Positions 53,701 to 62,409 are shown, counted from the first letter of the stretch. The stretch: DNA of 64,000 nucleotides from Candidatus Xianfuyuplasma coldseepsis (GCF_014023125.1 NZ_CP048914.1:1454698-1518697); one strand, 5' to 3'. Translations and numbers: made by a program. The notes: generated by a model from the sequence alone, not told the origin.

Positions 53701-55182
53701 GATATTGATTTGAACTTTTCCGGTGATTATCAACCGATTGTTCATGAGTATATTCGTTCGATTTTTGGGAATGAACGAACGTTCCGCGCTGGGACGATAT
53801 CAACCGTTGCTGAAAAAACCGCATTTGGATATGTGAAAGGATACTTGGAAAAGAAACGACGGACGATGCGAAATGCTGAAATCGAGCGTATGGCCAGTAA
53901 TATTACGGGTGTAAAACGATCCACCGGGCAACACCCTGGAGGGATTGTCGTTGTTCCAAGTTACAAAGAAATTACCGACGTCACCCCGGTTCAATACCCC
54001 GCAGATGACATCACGTCAAACTGGCGAACGACGCATTTTGATTACCACAGCTTTGAAGATAATTTATTTAAACTCGATGTTTTAGGACATGATGATCCGA
54101 CGATGATTCGGTATTTAATGGACTATGTCCGAAAACACCCCCTTGATTTTCCGTTTGTCGATGCTCGTGATATCCCGCTCGATGATAAAAACGTGTATAG
54201 TTTACTCAACAGCACCGACTCCATTGGGTTGACACCACAAGATATTAATAGTGAAGTTGCTAGCTTTGGGGTCCCGGAAATGGGAACGAGTTTCGTGCGC
54301 GACATGTTAAAAGATTCTCGCCCCAAAACATTCGCCGATATCGTAAAAATATCTGGGTTATCACATGGGACGGACGTATGGTTGAACAACTCCAAGGATT
54401 TGGTTACTGGAAAAACAAACTTTGGTAAAATTCCATTTAATCAAGTGATTGGTTGTCGTGATGACATCATGGTGTATCTCATCCAGAACAAAATGAAGGA
54501 AGACATTGCTTTTGAAATATCGGAGTTTATCCGCCGCGGTAAAGCCGCATCAAACCCCGATAAATGGGAAGGCTATAAACTAATCATGAAAGATCATAAT
54601 ATTCCACCGTGGTATATTTGGTCTTGTGGGAAAATTAAATACATGTTCCCTAAAGCGCATGCGACCGCCTACGTTATGATGGCTCTTCGCATCGCTTGGT
54701 TTAAATACTATCATCCGATTGTGTTCTATAGTGCGTACTTCAGTAAGCGTGCCTCGGACTTCGATGTCTATGCCTTAAAAGGTGGCGAATACGAAATTAC
54801 GAAGAAAATGAATGAGATTGATGCGAAAGGAAACCGTGCAACTGATACTGATAGACGCTTATATACGGTATTAGAAGTCGCCTTAGAAATGGTGAAACGA
54901 GGATTCCATTTTGCCAATATCGATCTTGAGAAATCACAAGCACGTGACTTTGTCATCGGTGACGATCGTAAAAGTTTGATTATGCCATTCATTACCATCG
55001 ATGGTCTTGGTTACAAAGTCGCAGAATCGATTATCAACGCTCGTGATGATGGACCATTTAAATCAAAAGACGATGTCAAAGAACGAACATCGTTATCTAA
55101 AACACTATTTACCAAATTGGAGATGCTCGATGTATTCGACAGTCTCCCGGATAATTCGCAAATGAATCTATTTGATATGTAA
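50740..55182 (+). CDS. polC: DNA polymerase III alpha subunit, PolC type
   Basis: A 1480-residue replicative polymerase. In order: an N-terminal domain and OB fold, a PHP domain (VELHLHSKMSTLDG, His about 328), an inserted proofreading exonuclease (VFDIETTGL, Asp 416 and Glu 418; later AHNAHFDMGF), a zinc finger (CPKC, CPECGEE), and the C-family core with PDIDLNFSGDYQ (catalytic Asp 988 and 990) and GTISTVAEKTAFGYVKGYL over two segments. PolC is the low-GC Gram-positive leading-strand enzyme. TTTGGAGTGAACAGC precedes ATG 50740; TATAAT at 50701-50706 is the likely -10. Confidence 0.96.
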   Translation: MNDNFKNLLEQLSLIEEAEKYDGDLTEIVVDDEDHRWLFKVEFNHPLPIEDFERFHKRITLLPQKITSITKADLNVTYHANDFSMLEEYYNFVLHKLALQKPRFNAIIEFDIEQDRNRIEVVCPKDGTFVTDMLYEVKSELLRMGFDVLLATRICTEQPLIQDRIVQQESTFMNEVLQKNEQTTEELRFVSHNNNILRKVVNTISDIPVDEIALIEYKSMNNSTLFSFEGEITKIDYRLLNSGSHLYSFIISDEQDSIYVKKFVKDADEKKYMDGAQVGMLARVKGNASHDSFSDEVTVTAIVFQRTNIVNPNDPRHDLEDEKRVELHLHSKMSTLDGITSIDEYVSTAKRWGHSAIALTDHGNVQAFPDFFKATKDRSIKPIYGAEFTFVDERTLDIVKNPVDVPLNKAVYTVFDIETTGLSATADKIIEISAIKLQNNQVIERFNTFVNPKQPLSLLTTKLTSITNADVSLAPTIDSVIVDFKAFFKDTIMVAHNAHFDMGFIYHVLKQHDLYDGPLPTIDTLAIARSVYGDELKRFNLKAVAKFFKVDLVQHHRATYDTEATSEVFLHMIRKARRSGITSVNELNMLSDKSGAYRHAISKNINLLVKNQVGLKNLYKIVSDANTTHYYRAARLLKSVLDKHREGLLVGSGCLNSHFFEVALNKDEDELRELASYYDYLEIQPLSDFVHLEEDMDNAMDRIKTTMNTIIRIGKELDIPVVASGDVYHLLDSDKKYRDIYVQTPVVGGGLHPLSRYDSIPSQYFRTTKEMLQTFQFLGEDLAYEVVVTNPNKIANQIDFVKAFTPELYAPTDDFLALDGTPSIENTLIKMVNDQSKELYGTHIPQIVEERINKEIKSITENQFSTVYYISHLLVKKSLDEGYLVGSRGSVGSSLVATLMNITEVNPLPPHYVCPKCHFSSFKMTKAEKQKYGLQDNEMRLQSILDKYETGFDLPDEVCPECGEELHKDGHNIPFETFLGFKGDKVPDIDLNFSGDYQPIVHEYIRSIFGNERTFRAGTISTVAEKTAFGYVKGYLEKKRRTMRNAEIERMASNITGVKRSTGQHPGGIVVVPSYKEITDVTPVQYPADDITSNWRTTHFDYHSFEDNLFKLDVLGHDDPTMIRYLMDYVRKHPLDFPFVDARDIPLDDKNVYSLLNSTDSIGLTPQDINSEVASFGVPEMGTSFVRDMLKDSRPKTFADIVKISGLSHGTDVWLNNSKDLVTGKTNFGKIPFNQVIGCRDDIMVYLIQNKMKEDIAFEISEFIRRGKAASNPDKWEGYKLIMKDHNIPPWYIWSCGKIKYMFPKAHATAYVMMALRIAWFKYYHPIVFYSAYFSKRASDFDVYALKGGEYEITKKMNEIDAKGNRATDTDRRLYTVLEVALEMVKRGFHFANIDLEKSQARDFVIGDDRKSLIMPFITIDGLGYKVAESIINARDDGPFKSKDDVKERTSLSKTLFTKLEMLDVFDSLPDNSQMNLFDM

Positions 55183-55195
55183 AGGAGGAAAACCA

Positions 55196-55939
55196 ATGCG
55201 TTTTCGACGAATGAATCCCGTATATCGCTATGCAGATTACGGAAATGCAACTGTGTATGATGGTGATGCTGCTAGTTACTCTGGTGTGGTCACAAAAACG
55301 TCTATTTTGTTAGGTATTATTGCGGTTGTGGCGTTTTACGCCAACATCCGCCTCCAGGCTTTTGGATTTAATAATGGATTAATCATTACCTTAATCTTGG
55401 CCCCTATTATCGCAATTATCGCGGTAATTGTTGCCCATCGACGACCGGAAGTGGCGATGTTTGCCAGTATTGTTTATGCGTTGATGGAAGGTCTATTTAT
55501 CGGTGTTATTAGTACCATATATGCAATCTACTTTGGTGATCAGATTGTTCAGATGGCGGTACTAAGTACCTTTGGTGTCTTGTTTGGGATGTTGTTCTTG
55601 TATTCCACAGGAATCATCCGAGTTGGTGCGTTTTTCCGACGATTGATGTTCAGTTTATTAATTGGATTGCTGTTTACCAGCATCATTATGATGATCGTAT
55701 TCCTATTTGCTGGATCGTTTGTCGGTGGCTTTGAAAACATCTATTTTGCTGTGGTTGTCATTAGTGTAGTCGTGAGTAGTTTATACTTGCTGATTGACTT
55801 TGATAACATTACGAAATTTGTCGAAGCTGGTGCTCCGAAAAATATGGAGTGGAGCCTTGCATTAGGGCTCGTTGTGACAATCGTATGGCTTTATATTGAA
55901 CTCTTACGATTATTTGCCATTATCATGGATCGCCGATAA
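55196..55939 (+). CDS. Bax inhibitor-1/YccA-like membrane protein
   Basis: A 247-residue protein with a polar N-terminus of about 30 residues and seven membrane helices. FASIVYALMEGLFIGVIST, IRVGAFFRRLMFSLLIG and the end with LLIDFDNITKFVEAGAPKNMEWSLALGL follow the BaxI_1 branch of the Bax inhibitor/YccA family, some members of which leak Ca2+ in a pH-dependent way. The Asp pair in the last helices of that family is present (IDFD). ATG 55196 follows AAAGGAGGAAAACCA; it is 13 bases after polC and may share its transcript. Confidence 0.82.
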   Translation: MRFRRMNPVYRYADYGNATVYDGDAASYSGVVTKTSILLGIIAVVAFYANIRLQAFGFNNGLIITLILAPIIAIIAVIVAHRRPEVAMFASIVYALMEGLFIGVISTIYAIYFGDQIVQMAVLSTFGVLFGMLFLYSTGIIRVGAFFRRLMFSLLIGLLFTSIIMMIVFLFAGSFVGGFENIYFAVVVISVVVSSLYLLIDFDNITKFVEAGAPKNMEWSLALGLVVTIVWLYIELLRLFAIIMDRR

Positions 55940-55968
55940 AAAAAACCGCCATCGGCGGTTTTATTTTT
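55938..55968. terminator. Bidirectional terminator
   Basis: AAAACCGCC-ATC-GGCGGTTTT followed by T-rich sequence, between convergent genes. Confidence 0.85.
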
Positions 55969-57433
55969 ATTCTGTCATCGGGACAACATTGTTTCCATCT
56001 TCGACGTAATCGTATTCTAATGGAATGATTTCATTGCCATTGCTGTCAATGTAGCCCCATTTGTCATTTTGGGCAACACTAAATAGGCCGAGTTGCCATA
56101 TTAATGATGAATTCGAATAGGTGTGATTGTTAATTGGTGTACCCGTTTGTGTGATAATCCGATGTTCTCCTTGATTGATAACGGTGTATAACGTCTCACC
56201 AAATCCTCCTCCATTAATGGAATAAATCATGTCCTGATCCGCGATAACAATATCCCCATTCGTGGATGTAAGGCTGTATGTATTACTGTCTGATTCACTT
56301 ACTAAATAACCATCCGAATAGTTTCGTATGTATTGATCTTGAGTAATGATTTTGTCTCCATCAATGTTGTATAAATGATAGGTTCGTTCCTCGTTAGAAT
56401 CGTCAATAACGACATAATAATGCCCATCAGTACTGGCGCGATTGATGATGATTCCAGCAGTTTCAAATACGATATTTCCGTCTTTATCAATGAGACCAAC
56501 GTTTCCATCATAACTAAAGCTACTGTAGCCTAAAGTTGTAAAGAAATACATCGGATAATTGTCCGGAAATTCGTCGATTCTGTTAAAACTGAAGTCGTAT
56601 ACAATGGATTCGGCGTTCGTGGTTCTAGTACTAATGCGTTTGATTTCGGGAAAGATTAATATCGAGTAATACTCAGCTTGGAGTACAAGGTTTCCATTCG
56701 TGTCAATAACGCCAAGGTCATTATCGATTTCAACAACAGAATATCCCCCTTTAAAATCTCGAACTTCTTCGTATTGAATATCAATAACAAGTTCACCATC
56801 TGTATTGTAAAAGCCATAGGTGTAGTCGATTCGAATATTGGATAGTTGTTTTCCTACCTGTATCATTCCTTCAACGGGTTTGCCTAATTTAATATTGTCA
56901 AACGGTATGACTTCGGTGTTGTCAATACCGATATAACCTCTTGTGTAGTCTTCTTTTACTGCATATATAATTCCATATTCTTCCATGAATGATTCGGCGA
57001 GAACATAGATTGGTTGAATGATAACATCACCGTTCATATCCGCAAATCCATATCGATCATTCCGAATAAATGGAATCAACGATGAGGTGGATAAATCGAT
57101 GTTGTCTAGTAGGTACCGACGGGATACATCATCGATGTCGTCGGGTACTGTAGCATTATCAAGGGTAAACAATTGTTTACCTTCCTTGTCAAACAAGTAG
57201 AGGGTACTATCTTTTTCACCGAGATAATGGGTTCCCAGTCGAACAAGGGTGTCGTATTCCAATGGGACAATAACATCGTTTTCTTGATTGATAAGACCAT
57301 AGGTATCATCACTCCCAACAATGAGTAATACCCAAGACAGGTCAAGTGGTTTGTTTGAATCGTCTGGTTTACATCCAGTTAATAGAAAGATGCTTAGTGA
57401 AGTTAAAATCATGAGTAGTACTATTTTTCGCAT
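55967..57433 (-). CDS. WG-repeat lipoprotein
   Basis: A 488-residue lipoprotein. The signal peptide MRKIVLLMILTSLSIFLLTGC ends in a lipobox (LTGC, lipid on Cys 21). The rest consists of about nine WG-type beta repeats, each near 40-50 residues with the pattern (W/Y)G-(x)2-(D/N)-(x)-(D/N)G-(x)-(I/V)(I/V)-(x)2-(x)YD, for example YGLINQENDVIVPLEYD and WGYIDSNGNEIIPLEYDYV. WG-repeat proteins are surface or KWG proteins of unknown role, probably protein binding. CGGGGAGGAACC precedes the ATG. Its promoter carries a perfect 18-base palindrome. Confidence 0.85.
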   Translation of the reverse strand: MRKIVLLMILTSLSIFLLTGCKPDDSNKPLDLSWVLLIVGSDDTYGLINQENDVIVPLEYDTLVRLGTHYLGEKDSTLYLFDKEGKQLFTLDNATVPDDIDDVSRRYLLDNIDLSTSSLIPFIRNDRYGFADMNGDVIIQPIYVLAESFMEEYGIIYAVKEDYTRGYIGIDNTEVIPFDNIKLGKPVEGMIQVGKQLSNIRIDYTYGFYNTDGELVIDIQYEEVRDFKGGYSVVEIDNDLGVIDTNGNLVLQAEYYSILIFPEIKRISTRTTNAESIVYDFSFNRIDEFPDNYPMYFFTTLGYSSFSYDGNVGLIDKDGNIVFETAGIIINRASTDGHYYVVIDDSNEERTYHLYNIDGDKIITQDQYIRNYSDGYLVSESDSNTYSLTSTNGDIVIADQDMIYSINGGGFGETLYTVINQGEHRIITQTGTPINNHTYSNSSLIWQLGLFSVAQNDKWGYIDSNGNEIIPLEYDYVEDGNNVVPMTE

Positions 57434-57503
57434 GGTTCCTCCCCGAGATATTGTTTATTTTTTTTGGTAGAGATTTGAATCGCATCTCCATTCCTTAGGA
57501 ATG

Positions 57504-57532
57504 ATTATACCATATGGTATAAAACGTTTCAA
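57504..57532 (-). promoter_or_regulatory. Promoter of the WG-repeat lipoprotein
   Basis: On the minus strand TTGAAA (57527-57532), 17 bases, TATAAT (57504-57509). Confidence 0.7.
57505..57522. promoter_or_regulatory. Perfect palindrome over the lipoprotein -10
   Basis: TTATACCATATGGTATAA, an 18-base perfect palindrome covering the -10 and most of the spacer. Its ATACCAT half-site also occurs in the pepV palindrome. Confidence 0.6.
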
Positions 57533-57588
57533 TTTAGAGTTAAATATAACAAATTCACCTTGGATAAAGAGAAAAATGTGGTTTTCGG

Positions 57589-57617
57589 TTGAAATTGACG
57601 TCTATGTGCTATATAAT
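57589..57617 (+). promoter_or_regulatory. pheS promoter
   Basis: TTGAAA (57589-57594), 17 bases, TATAAT (57612-57617). A 10-base inverted repeat, ACGTCTATGT/ACATAGACGT (57598-57607 and 57635-57644), flanks the -10. Confidence 0.7.
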
Positions 57618-57625
57618 AGAACTCG

Positions 57626-57846
57626 AAATTGACGACATAGACGTAGTACTAATAAATGGATTGTTGAAAGAGAACAACACAATATGGTGTGAGTGTTGGA
57701 ACAATGCGATTAGGAATTCATCTATCGAGAGATGCTAATCCCATCCGTCGCCGGCGTTAACGGATTCGAGTGCCTAGTGATAGCTAGGAACGAAGGTGGT
57801 ACCACGGACTGTTTGGTTCGTCCTTGTTTTAGGACGGACTTTTTTT
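57626..57846 (+). promoter_or_regulatory. T-box riboswitch, phenylalanine (specifier UUC)
   Basis: AAGGTGGTACCACGG is at 57793-57807. The terminator is an 8-bp stem with one G-T pair (57816-57823 with 57832-57839) and a T run. In stem I CTAAT pairs with ATTAG, and three bases later comes TTC at 57717-57719, a Phe codon, the same spacing as in the tyrosine leader. It controls the pheS-hydrolase-pheT operon. Confidence 0.93.
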
Positions 57847-57868
57847 ATAGTAAAAAGGAGTGAGAAAT

Positions 57869-58906
57869 ATGGATGTTAAAGCAACATTGGATGCATTGAA
57901 ACGAGAAGCAAAAGAAGCGATTACTGCGATTGAAAAAATGCATGAATTAAATGATGTCAAAGCAAAATACCTGGGGAAAAAAGGACCGTTTGCTGACATT
58001 ATGAAGTTGATGAGAGATGTACCGAATGACGAAAAACCCTTGTTTGGAAAAACAGTTAATGAGGCCAAACAAGTTATTTTACAGTGGCTTGATGAAGCTA
58101 GAGAGCGTTTGGTTCAAGCACAGATTCAAGCACAGCTAGATAAGGAAACCATCGATGTCACCTTACCTGGTAAGAAATTTGAACTTGGGACAACGCATTT
58201 ACTAACCCAAATGGTGGAAGATGTCGAAGATTTATTGATCGGTATGGGGTATCAAGTGATGGAAGGTCCAGAAGTGGAACAAGAAGAGTATAATTTTGAA
58301 AAACTGAATCTTCCACAAGATCATCCTGCACGGGATATGCAAGATAGTTTCTATATTTCCGACAGTACGTTGTTGCGGACGCATACGAGTCCGGTGCAAG
58401 TTCGAACGATGCTGCAATATGGTGGGACAAAACCCGTTAAAATCATTTGTCCGGGGAAAGTGTATCGTCGCGATGATGACGATGCAACCCATAGTCATCA
58501 GTTTATGCAAATCGAAGGATTGGTTGTGGATGAGCACACCTCGATGGCAGACTTAAAAGGAACCTTGTTGGAAATAGCTAACACCTTGTTTGGTGAAGGG
58601 CGAGATATTCGATTACGTCCATCTTACTTCCCGTTCACTGAACCAAGTGTTGAAGTGGATGTTAGTTGTCACAACTGTAACGGAAAAGGGTGTCATATCT
58701 GTAAAGGAACTGGTTGGATTGAAATTCTAGGTGCTGGGATGGTGCACAATAATGTGCTGGAAGCCAGTGGCTATGATAGTACAAAATATCGTGGATTTGC
58801 CTTTGGTATCGGTGTCGAACGACTAGCGATGTTGAAATACGGTATTAATGACATCCGGATGTTTTATACCAACGATATTCGATTTAATCGGCAGTTCAAA
58901 AAATAA
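57869..58906 (+). CDS. pheS: Phenylalanyl-tRNA synthetase alpha subunit
   Basis: A 345-residue class II catalytic subunit. The N-terminal coiled coil (about 1-90) is followed by the core with [20 protein letters not shown] over two parts, [27 protein letters not shown], and the late [18 protein letters not shown] CxxC-type insertion ([14 protein letters not shown]) is present, as in many Gram-positive PheS. AAAAGGAGTGAGAAAT precedes ATG 57869; GTG 57860 is inside that site. The stop overlaps an alpha/beta hydrolase gene, not pheT. Confidence 0.96.
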   Translation: MDVKATLDALKREAKEAITAIEKMHELNDVKAKYLGKKGPFADIMKLMRDVPNDEKPLFGKTVNEAKQVILQWLDEARERLVQAQIQAQLDKETIDVTLPGKKFELGTTHLLTQMVEDVEDLLIGMGYQVMEGPEVEQEEYNFEKLNLPQDHPARDMQDSFYISDSTLLRTHTSPVQVRTMLQYGGTKPVKIICPGKVYRRDDDDATHSHQFMQIEGLVVDEHTSMADLKGTLLEIANTLFGEGRDIRLRPSYFPFTEPSVEVDVSCHNCNGKGCHICKGTGWIEILGAGMVHNNVLEASGYDSTKYRGFAFGIGVERLAMLKYGINDIRMFYTNDIRFNRQFKK

Positions 58907-59616
58907 TGGAAAAAGATCTTGTCTTGATTATAAACGGAGCCGGTACCAACGGCTCCGAATTAAAATCCTTGTACAAGGAACTCGTTAAAAATGAACAGTA
59001 TTTTGTTTTCTATCCTGGAATTATGCCTGGAGCGTTTATTGGAAAACATTTCCCCAAATCCACAACAACGGATTTTATTGAATTTATCGATTCCTTACAA
59101 GAACTAATCAATCAACCAGAATTTCGCCATGTGTATTTAATTGGATATAGTTTAGGAGCATCGACGGCTGCCATTATTGCGGCACGTAATCCACGTGTGT
59201 CAAAACTGATATTGGTGGCACCAATTGTCAAGAACCCGAACTATCGCAAATTTTTAACTGGATTATCAGAAAGTTTGGCTGTGCCAAAGTTATTAACACG
59301 AGTCCAGCAAATTTTTTACAAAGAGTTTATAAAGCGGTTTATTCGTGTGCCAAAAATCCACGTGTGGCATTTACAAATGTATTTGCATTACACCAAACGG
59401 TACTTGAAAATGATTGATAAACCAACGATGATCATTGAAACCTTGAATGACGAACTCGTTAAAAAGAAATCCATTGATCAAATTGAGCGTACGATGCAAC
59501 ATGAGGTATTCCGTCGAGTACCGGTGGCGTCAAGCCACTTCTTATTCTTTGATCGCAAAGTACGTGATGATGTGACGGCCATCATCAAAGAATTTTTAGA
59601 GGAGGAATTATCGTGA
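58906..59616 (+). CDS. Alpha/beta hydrolase inserted between pheS and pheT
   Basis: A 236-residue serine hydrolase. The nucleophile elbow is GYSLGAS (Ser about residue 83), the acid is probably Asp in LNDELV and the base His in VASSHFLFF. NGAGTNGSELKSLY at the start may form the oxyanion hole. There is no signal peptide, so it is cytosolic. The substrate is unknown: an ester, thioester or aminoacyl ester are all possible. It overlaps pheS by one base and pheT by four (GTGA), so it is fully part of the T-box-controlled operon, an unusual place for a hydrolase. Confidence 0.82.
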   Translation: MEKDLVLIINGAGTNGSELKSLYKELVKNEQYFVFYPGIMPGAFIGKHFPKSTTTDFIEFIDSLQELINQPEFRHVYLIGYSLGASTAAIIAARNPRVSKLILVAPIVKNPNYRKFLTGLSESLAVPKLLTRVQQIFYKEFIKRFIRVPKIHVWHLQMYLHYTKRYLKMIDKPTMIIETLNDELVKKKSIDQIERTMQHEVFRRVPVASSHFLFFDRKVRDDVTAIIKEFLEEELS

Positions 59617-61973
59617 AAGTATCGATGAACCATTTAAAGGAATGGGTGGATGTAACCATTTCTGTTCAAGAACTAAGTGCATTATTCAACACCCATAGTG
59701 CGGAAGTGGAAGAAGCGTATCGTCTTGTAGATGCATCTCATTTGGTTGTTGGATACGTGCAAGAGAAAACATCGCACCCCGATGCCGATAAATTAAGTGT
59801 ATGTCAAGTGGATATTGGTGGTGAAATCAGCCAAATTGTTTGTGGTGCTCCAAATGTTGATCAAGGACAGTATGTTATCGTATCAAAACCGGGAGCTGTA
59901 TTGCCAGGTGATTTTAAAATCAAAAAATCAACGATTCGTGGCGTCGAGTCCAACGGAATGATTTGTAGTTTGGCTGAACTCGGTATCGATAAGAAATTTG
60001 TTAATGCCGATGGGATTCACGTAATCAAAGAACACTGTAAGCCAGGAGATAATCCGATTGATATTTTAGAACTTGACGATGAAGTCATGGCCTTGGATTT
60101 AACGCCAAATCGAATGGACTTACTTAGTGTGATGGGCGTAGCGTATGATACTGCAGCCATTCTAAATCTACCCCTCAAAGATCGTACATTTACTGTACAA
60201 GAGATGGATGAACCAATTCCCGTATCGATTCGTTTGGACACGCCAAACTGTATGTCGTATTATGCACGCATGTTAAAGGATGTCGAAATTAAACCATCAC
60301 CACGTTGGATGCAATCGCGCTTAATTGCGGCGGGAATGCGGCCAATTAATAACGTTGTCGATATCACAAACTATGTACTACTTGAAACGGGACAACCACT
60401 TCATGCGTTTGATTATGACTTGCTGAATAGTGATACAATTAGTGTTCGGATGGCCAATAGTGGAGAAACCCTGAAAACACTCGATGAGCAAGTACGCACG
60501 CTAACGACTGATGATATCGTGATCACCAATGACAAAAAAAGCGTTGCTCTTGGTGGAGTGATGGGTGGTGCGGAAACGGAAATCGGAGCTGCAACAAAAC
60601 GGATATTACTAGAGAGCGCAGTTTTTAACCCTGTTCATATTCGAAAAACATCCAATCGTTTGGATTTACGCAGTGAAGCATCCTTGCGTTTTGAGCGTAA
60701 AGTGGATCCGAAACGCACAATTCTAGCTCTTGAAATGGCGACTTCCTTGTTCCAACAATACGCGTCTGGACAAGTATATAAAGGCATTGCAAAAGTGGAC
60801 AATGTGGATTATACCGAACCGATCATTGAAATGACTCTAGATACGATTAATGGTAACCTTGGAACCAATTTATCATCTGAGGAAGTATCAGAAATCTTAC
60901 ATCGTTTACAGTTTAAAACAACTACGACGAACAATACATTCCACGTAACAATTCCATCGAGACGTCAAGATATGGAAACCTATCAAGATATTATTGAAGA
61001 AATTGGACGTATCTACGGGTATGATAAATTGCCATTAACATTACCACAAACCGTTTCAAAAGGATCGTTAACCGACCTTCAAAAATTTAAACGTCAGCTG
61101 AAAAAACAGTGTACTGCACTTGGGTTAAACGAAGTGATTACATACAGTTTGGTTCCTGAAGAACGCGTTAACGAATTCAGTAAAGAGCCCACCAAACACA
61201 CCAGCGTTTTGTCGCCGATGAGTCAGGATAAGTCGACGTTGACAATGTCGCCGCTTGTCGGTATGATTGATGTCTTAGAATACAATATCGCCCGAAAAAA
61301 TACGGACTTGTTCTTGTTTGAACTCGGGAAACAATACAATCATGAAGAGACGGAAGTTCTCTGTGGTACACTTACGGGTACCCTGTCGTCTACAAGGTGG
61401 AATCAAGAGGTTGAAACGGTTAACTTCTATACGGTAAAAGGGTTACTAAATGCGATGTTTGAATCTATGTACCTCGGACATTTAGAATTTGTACCGATGG
61501 GAGATTATGCCAATTTACATCCTGGTCAGAGTGCATACATTAGAGATTATCATGGTGTTGTCGGATTCATCGGAAAACTTCACCCAGAATATGAGAAACA
61601 GCACAACCTCAGTAACACCTATGTCTTCCAACTGGATGTTCAAGAACTATTTACACGTCAGCGCAAGGTGAAACGATTACAAGATATCAATAAATTCCCA
61701 GATGTCGAACGAGATATCGCCGTCGTTGTTGATGAAAACGTCTTAGCAAGTGAACTGCTTCAAGTTGTCAACAAAGCTGGGAAACGAATGCTGATTCAAA
61801 GTGAAATCTTTGATGTATATCGCGGAAAACCCCTAGAAGATTATCAAAAATCGGTTGCGATTCGATTGGTGTTCAGTGATCCCAAACGGACGCTTGAAAC
61901 CAAAGAGGTTGACACACGAGTTCATGAAATTTTAGGTGTTTTGAAAGCAAAACTAAAAGCAGAATTACGATAA
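59613..61973 (+). CDS. pheT: Phenylalanyl-tRNA synthetase beta subunit
   Basis: A 786-residue subunit. An N-terminal tRNA-binding (EMAP-like) domain (VVGYVQEKTSHPDADKLSVC) is followed by the B3/B4 editing region, the B5 domain, a class II-like core and a C-terminal anticodon-binding FDX-ACB domain (about 690-786: FPDVERDIAVVVDENV). The start is GTG after GAGGAGGAATTATC; an ATG five codons on is possible. It overlaps the hydrolase gene by four bases. Confidence 0.95.
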   Translation: MKVSMNHLKEWVDVTISVQELSALFNTHSAEVEEAYRLVDASHLVVGYVQEKTSHPDADKLSVCQVDIGGEISQIVCGAPNVDQGQYVIVSKPGAVLPGDFKIKKSTIRGVESNGMICSLAELGIDKKFVNADGIHVIKEHCKPGDNPIDILELDDEVMALDLTPNRMDLLSVMGVAYDTAAILNLPLKDRTFTVQEMDEPIPVSIRLDTPNCMSYYARMLKDVEIKPSPRWMQSRLIAAGMRPINNVVDITNYVLLETGQPLHAFDYDLLNSDTISVRMANSGETLKTLDEQVRTLTTDDIVITNDKKSVALGGVMGGAETEIGAATKRILLESAVFNPVHIRKTSNRLDLRSEASLRFERKVDPKRTILALEMATSLFQQYASGQVYKGIAKVDNVDYTEPIIEMTLDTINGNLGTNLSSEEVSEILHRLQFKTTTTNNTFHVTIPSRRQDMETYQDIIEEIGRIYGYDKLPLTLPQTVSKGSLTDLQKFKRQLKKQCTALGLNEVITYSLVPEERVNEFSKEPTKHTSVLSPMSQDKSTLTMSPLVGMIDVLEYNIARKNTDLFLFELGKQYNHEETEVLCGTLTGTLSSTRWNQEVETVNFYTVKGLLNAMFESMYLGHLEFVPMGDYANLHPGQSAYIRDYHGVVGFIGKLHPEYEKQHNLSNTYVFQLDVQELFTRQRKVKRLQDINKFPDVERDIAVVVDENVLASELLQVVNKAGKRMLIQSEIFDVYRGKPLEDYQKSVAIRLVFSDPKRTLETKEVDTRVHEILGVLKAKLKAELR

Positions 61974-61977
61974 TGAT

Positions 61978-62004
61978 AAAAAATCGACTTCGGTCGATTT
62001 TTTT
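61978..62004 (+). terminator. pheT operon terminator (UUCG loop)
   Basis: AAAATCGAC-TTCG-GTCGATTTT, then T run. Confidence 0.87.
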
Positions 62005-62008
62005 ATAC

Positions 62009-62037
62009 TTGACAATAGACGAGATATTATGTAATAT
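62009..62037 (+). promoter_or_regulatory. Promoter of the PadR-DUF2812 pair
   Basis: TTGACA (62009-62014), 17 bases, TAATAT (62032-62037). Confidence 0.65.
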
Positions 62038-62049
62038 ATAGATGTACGA

Positions 62050-62068
62050 TATATCGAGAGCCGATATA
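62050..62068. promoter_or_regulatory. Inverted repeat, candidate PadR operator
   Basis: TATATCG-AGAGC-CGATATA, a perfect 7-5-7 repeat between the promoter and the ribosome site of the PadR gene. Autoregulation is inferred from position. Confidence 0.5.
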
Positions 62069-62082
62069 AAAGGAGGAATACG

Positions 62083-62409
62083 ATGACAACGAAAATCCTA
62101 AAACTTACACCACTCACAGAAGCTACTTATTATACTTTACTTGCACTAAATGAGCCATTGCACGGATATGGAATCATCAAAAAAGTGGAGGAAATGACAT
62201 CGGGTAGACTCATATTAGCTGCGGGTACGTTATATGGTGTGTTGACAAGTTTGCAGAAGTATCAGTTAATTGAATTAGATCATGAAGAAGAAGACAATAA
62301 AAAAAAGAAGGTCTATCGAATAACGCCACTCGGACGTGATTTATTAGACTATGAACTACGGCGACTTGAAGAAATGGTCGCGAATGGAAAACGAGGTGTA
62401 TCAAAATGA
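62083..62409 (+). CDS. PadR-family transcriptional regulator
   Basis: A 108-residue winged-helix regulator. TEATYYTLLALNEPLHGYGIIKKVEEMTSG is the classic PadR start, followed by AGTLYGVLTSLQKYQLI (recognition helix) and KKKVYRITPLGRDLL (wing). It belongs to the short PadR class that often represses a linked membrane protein. AAAAGGAGGAATACG precedes the ATG. Its TGA overlaps the next gene by four bases. Confidence 0.92.
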   Translation: MTTKILKLTPLTEATYYTLLALNEPLHGYGIIKKVEEMTSGRLILAAGTLYGVLTSLQKYQLIELDHEEEDNKKKKVYRITPLGRDLLDYELRRLEEMVANGKRGVSK

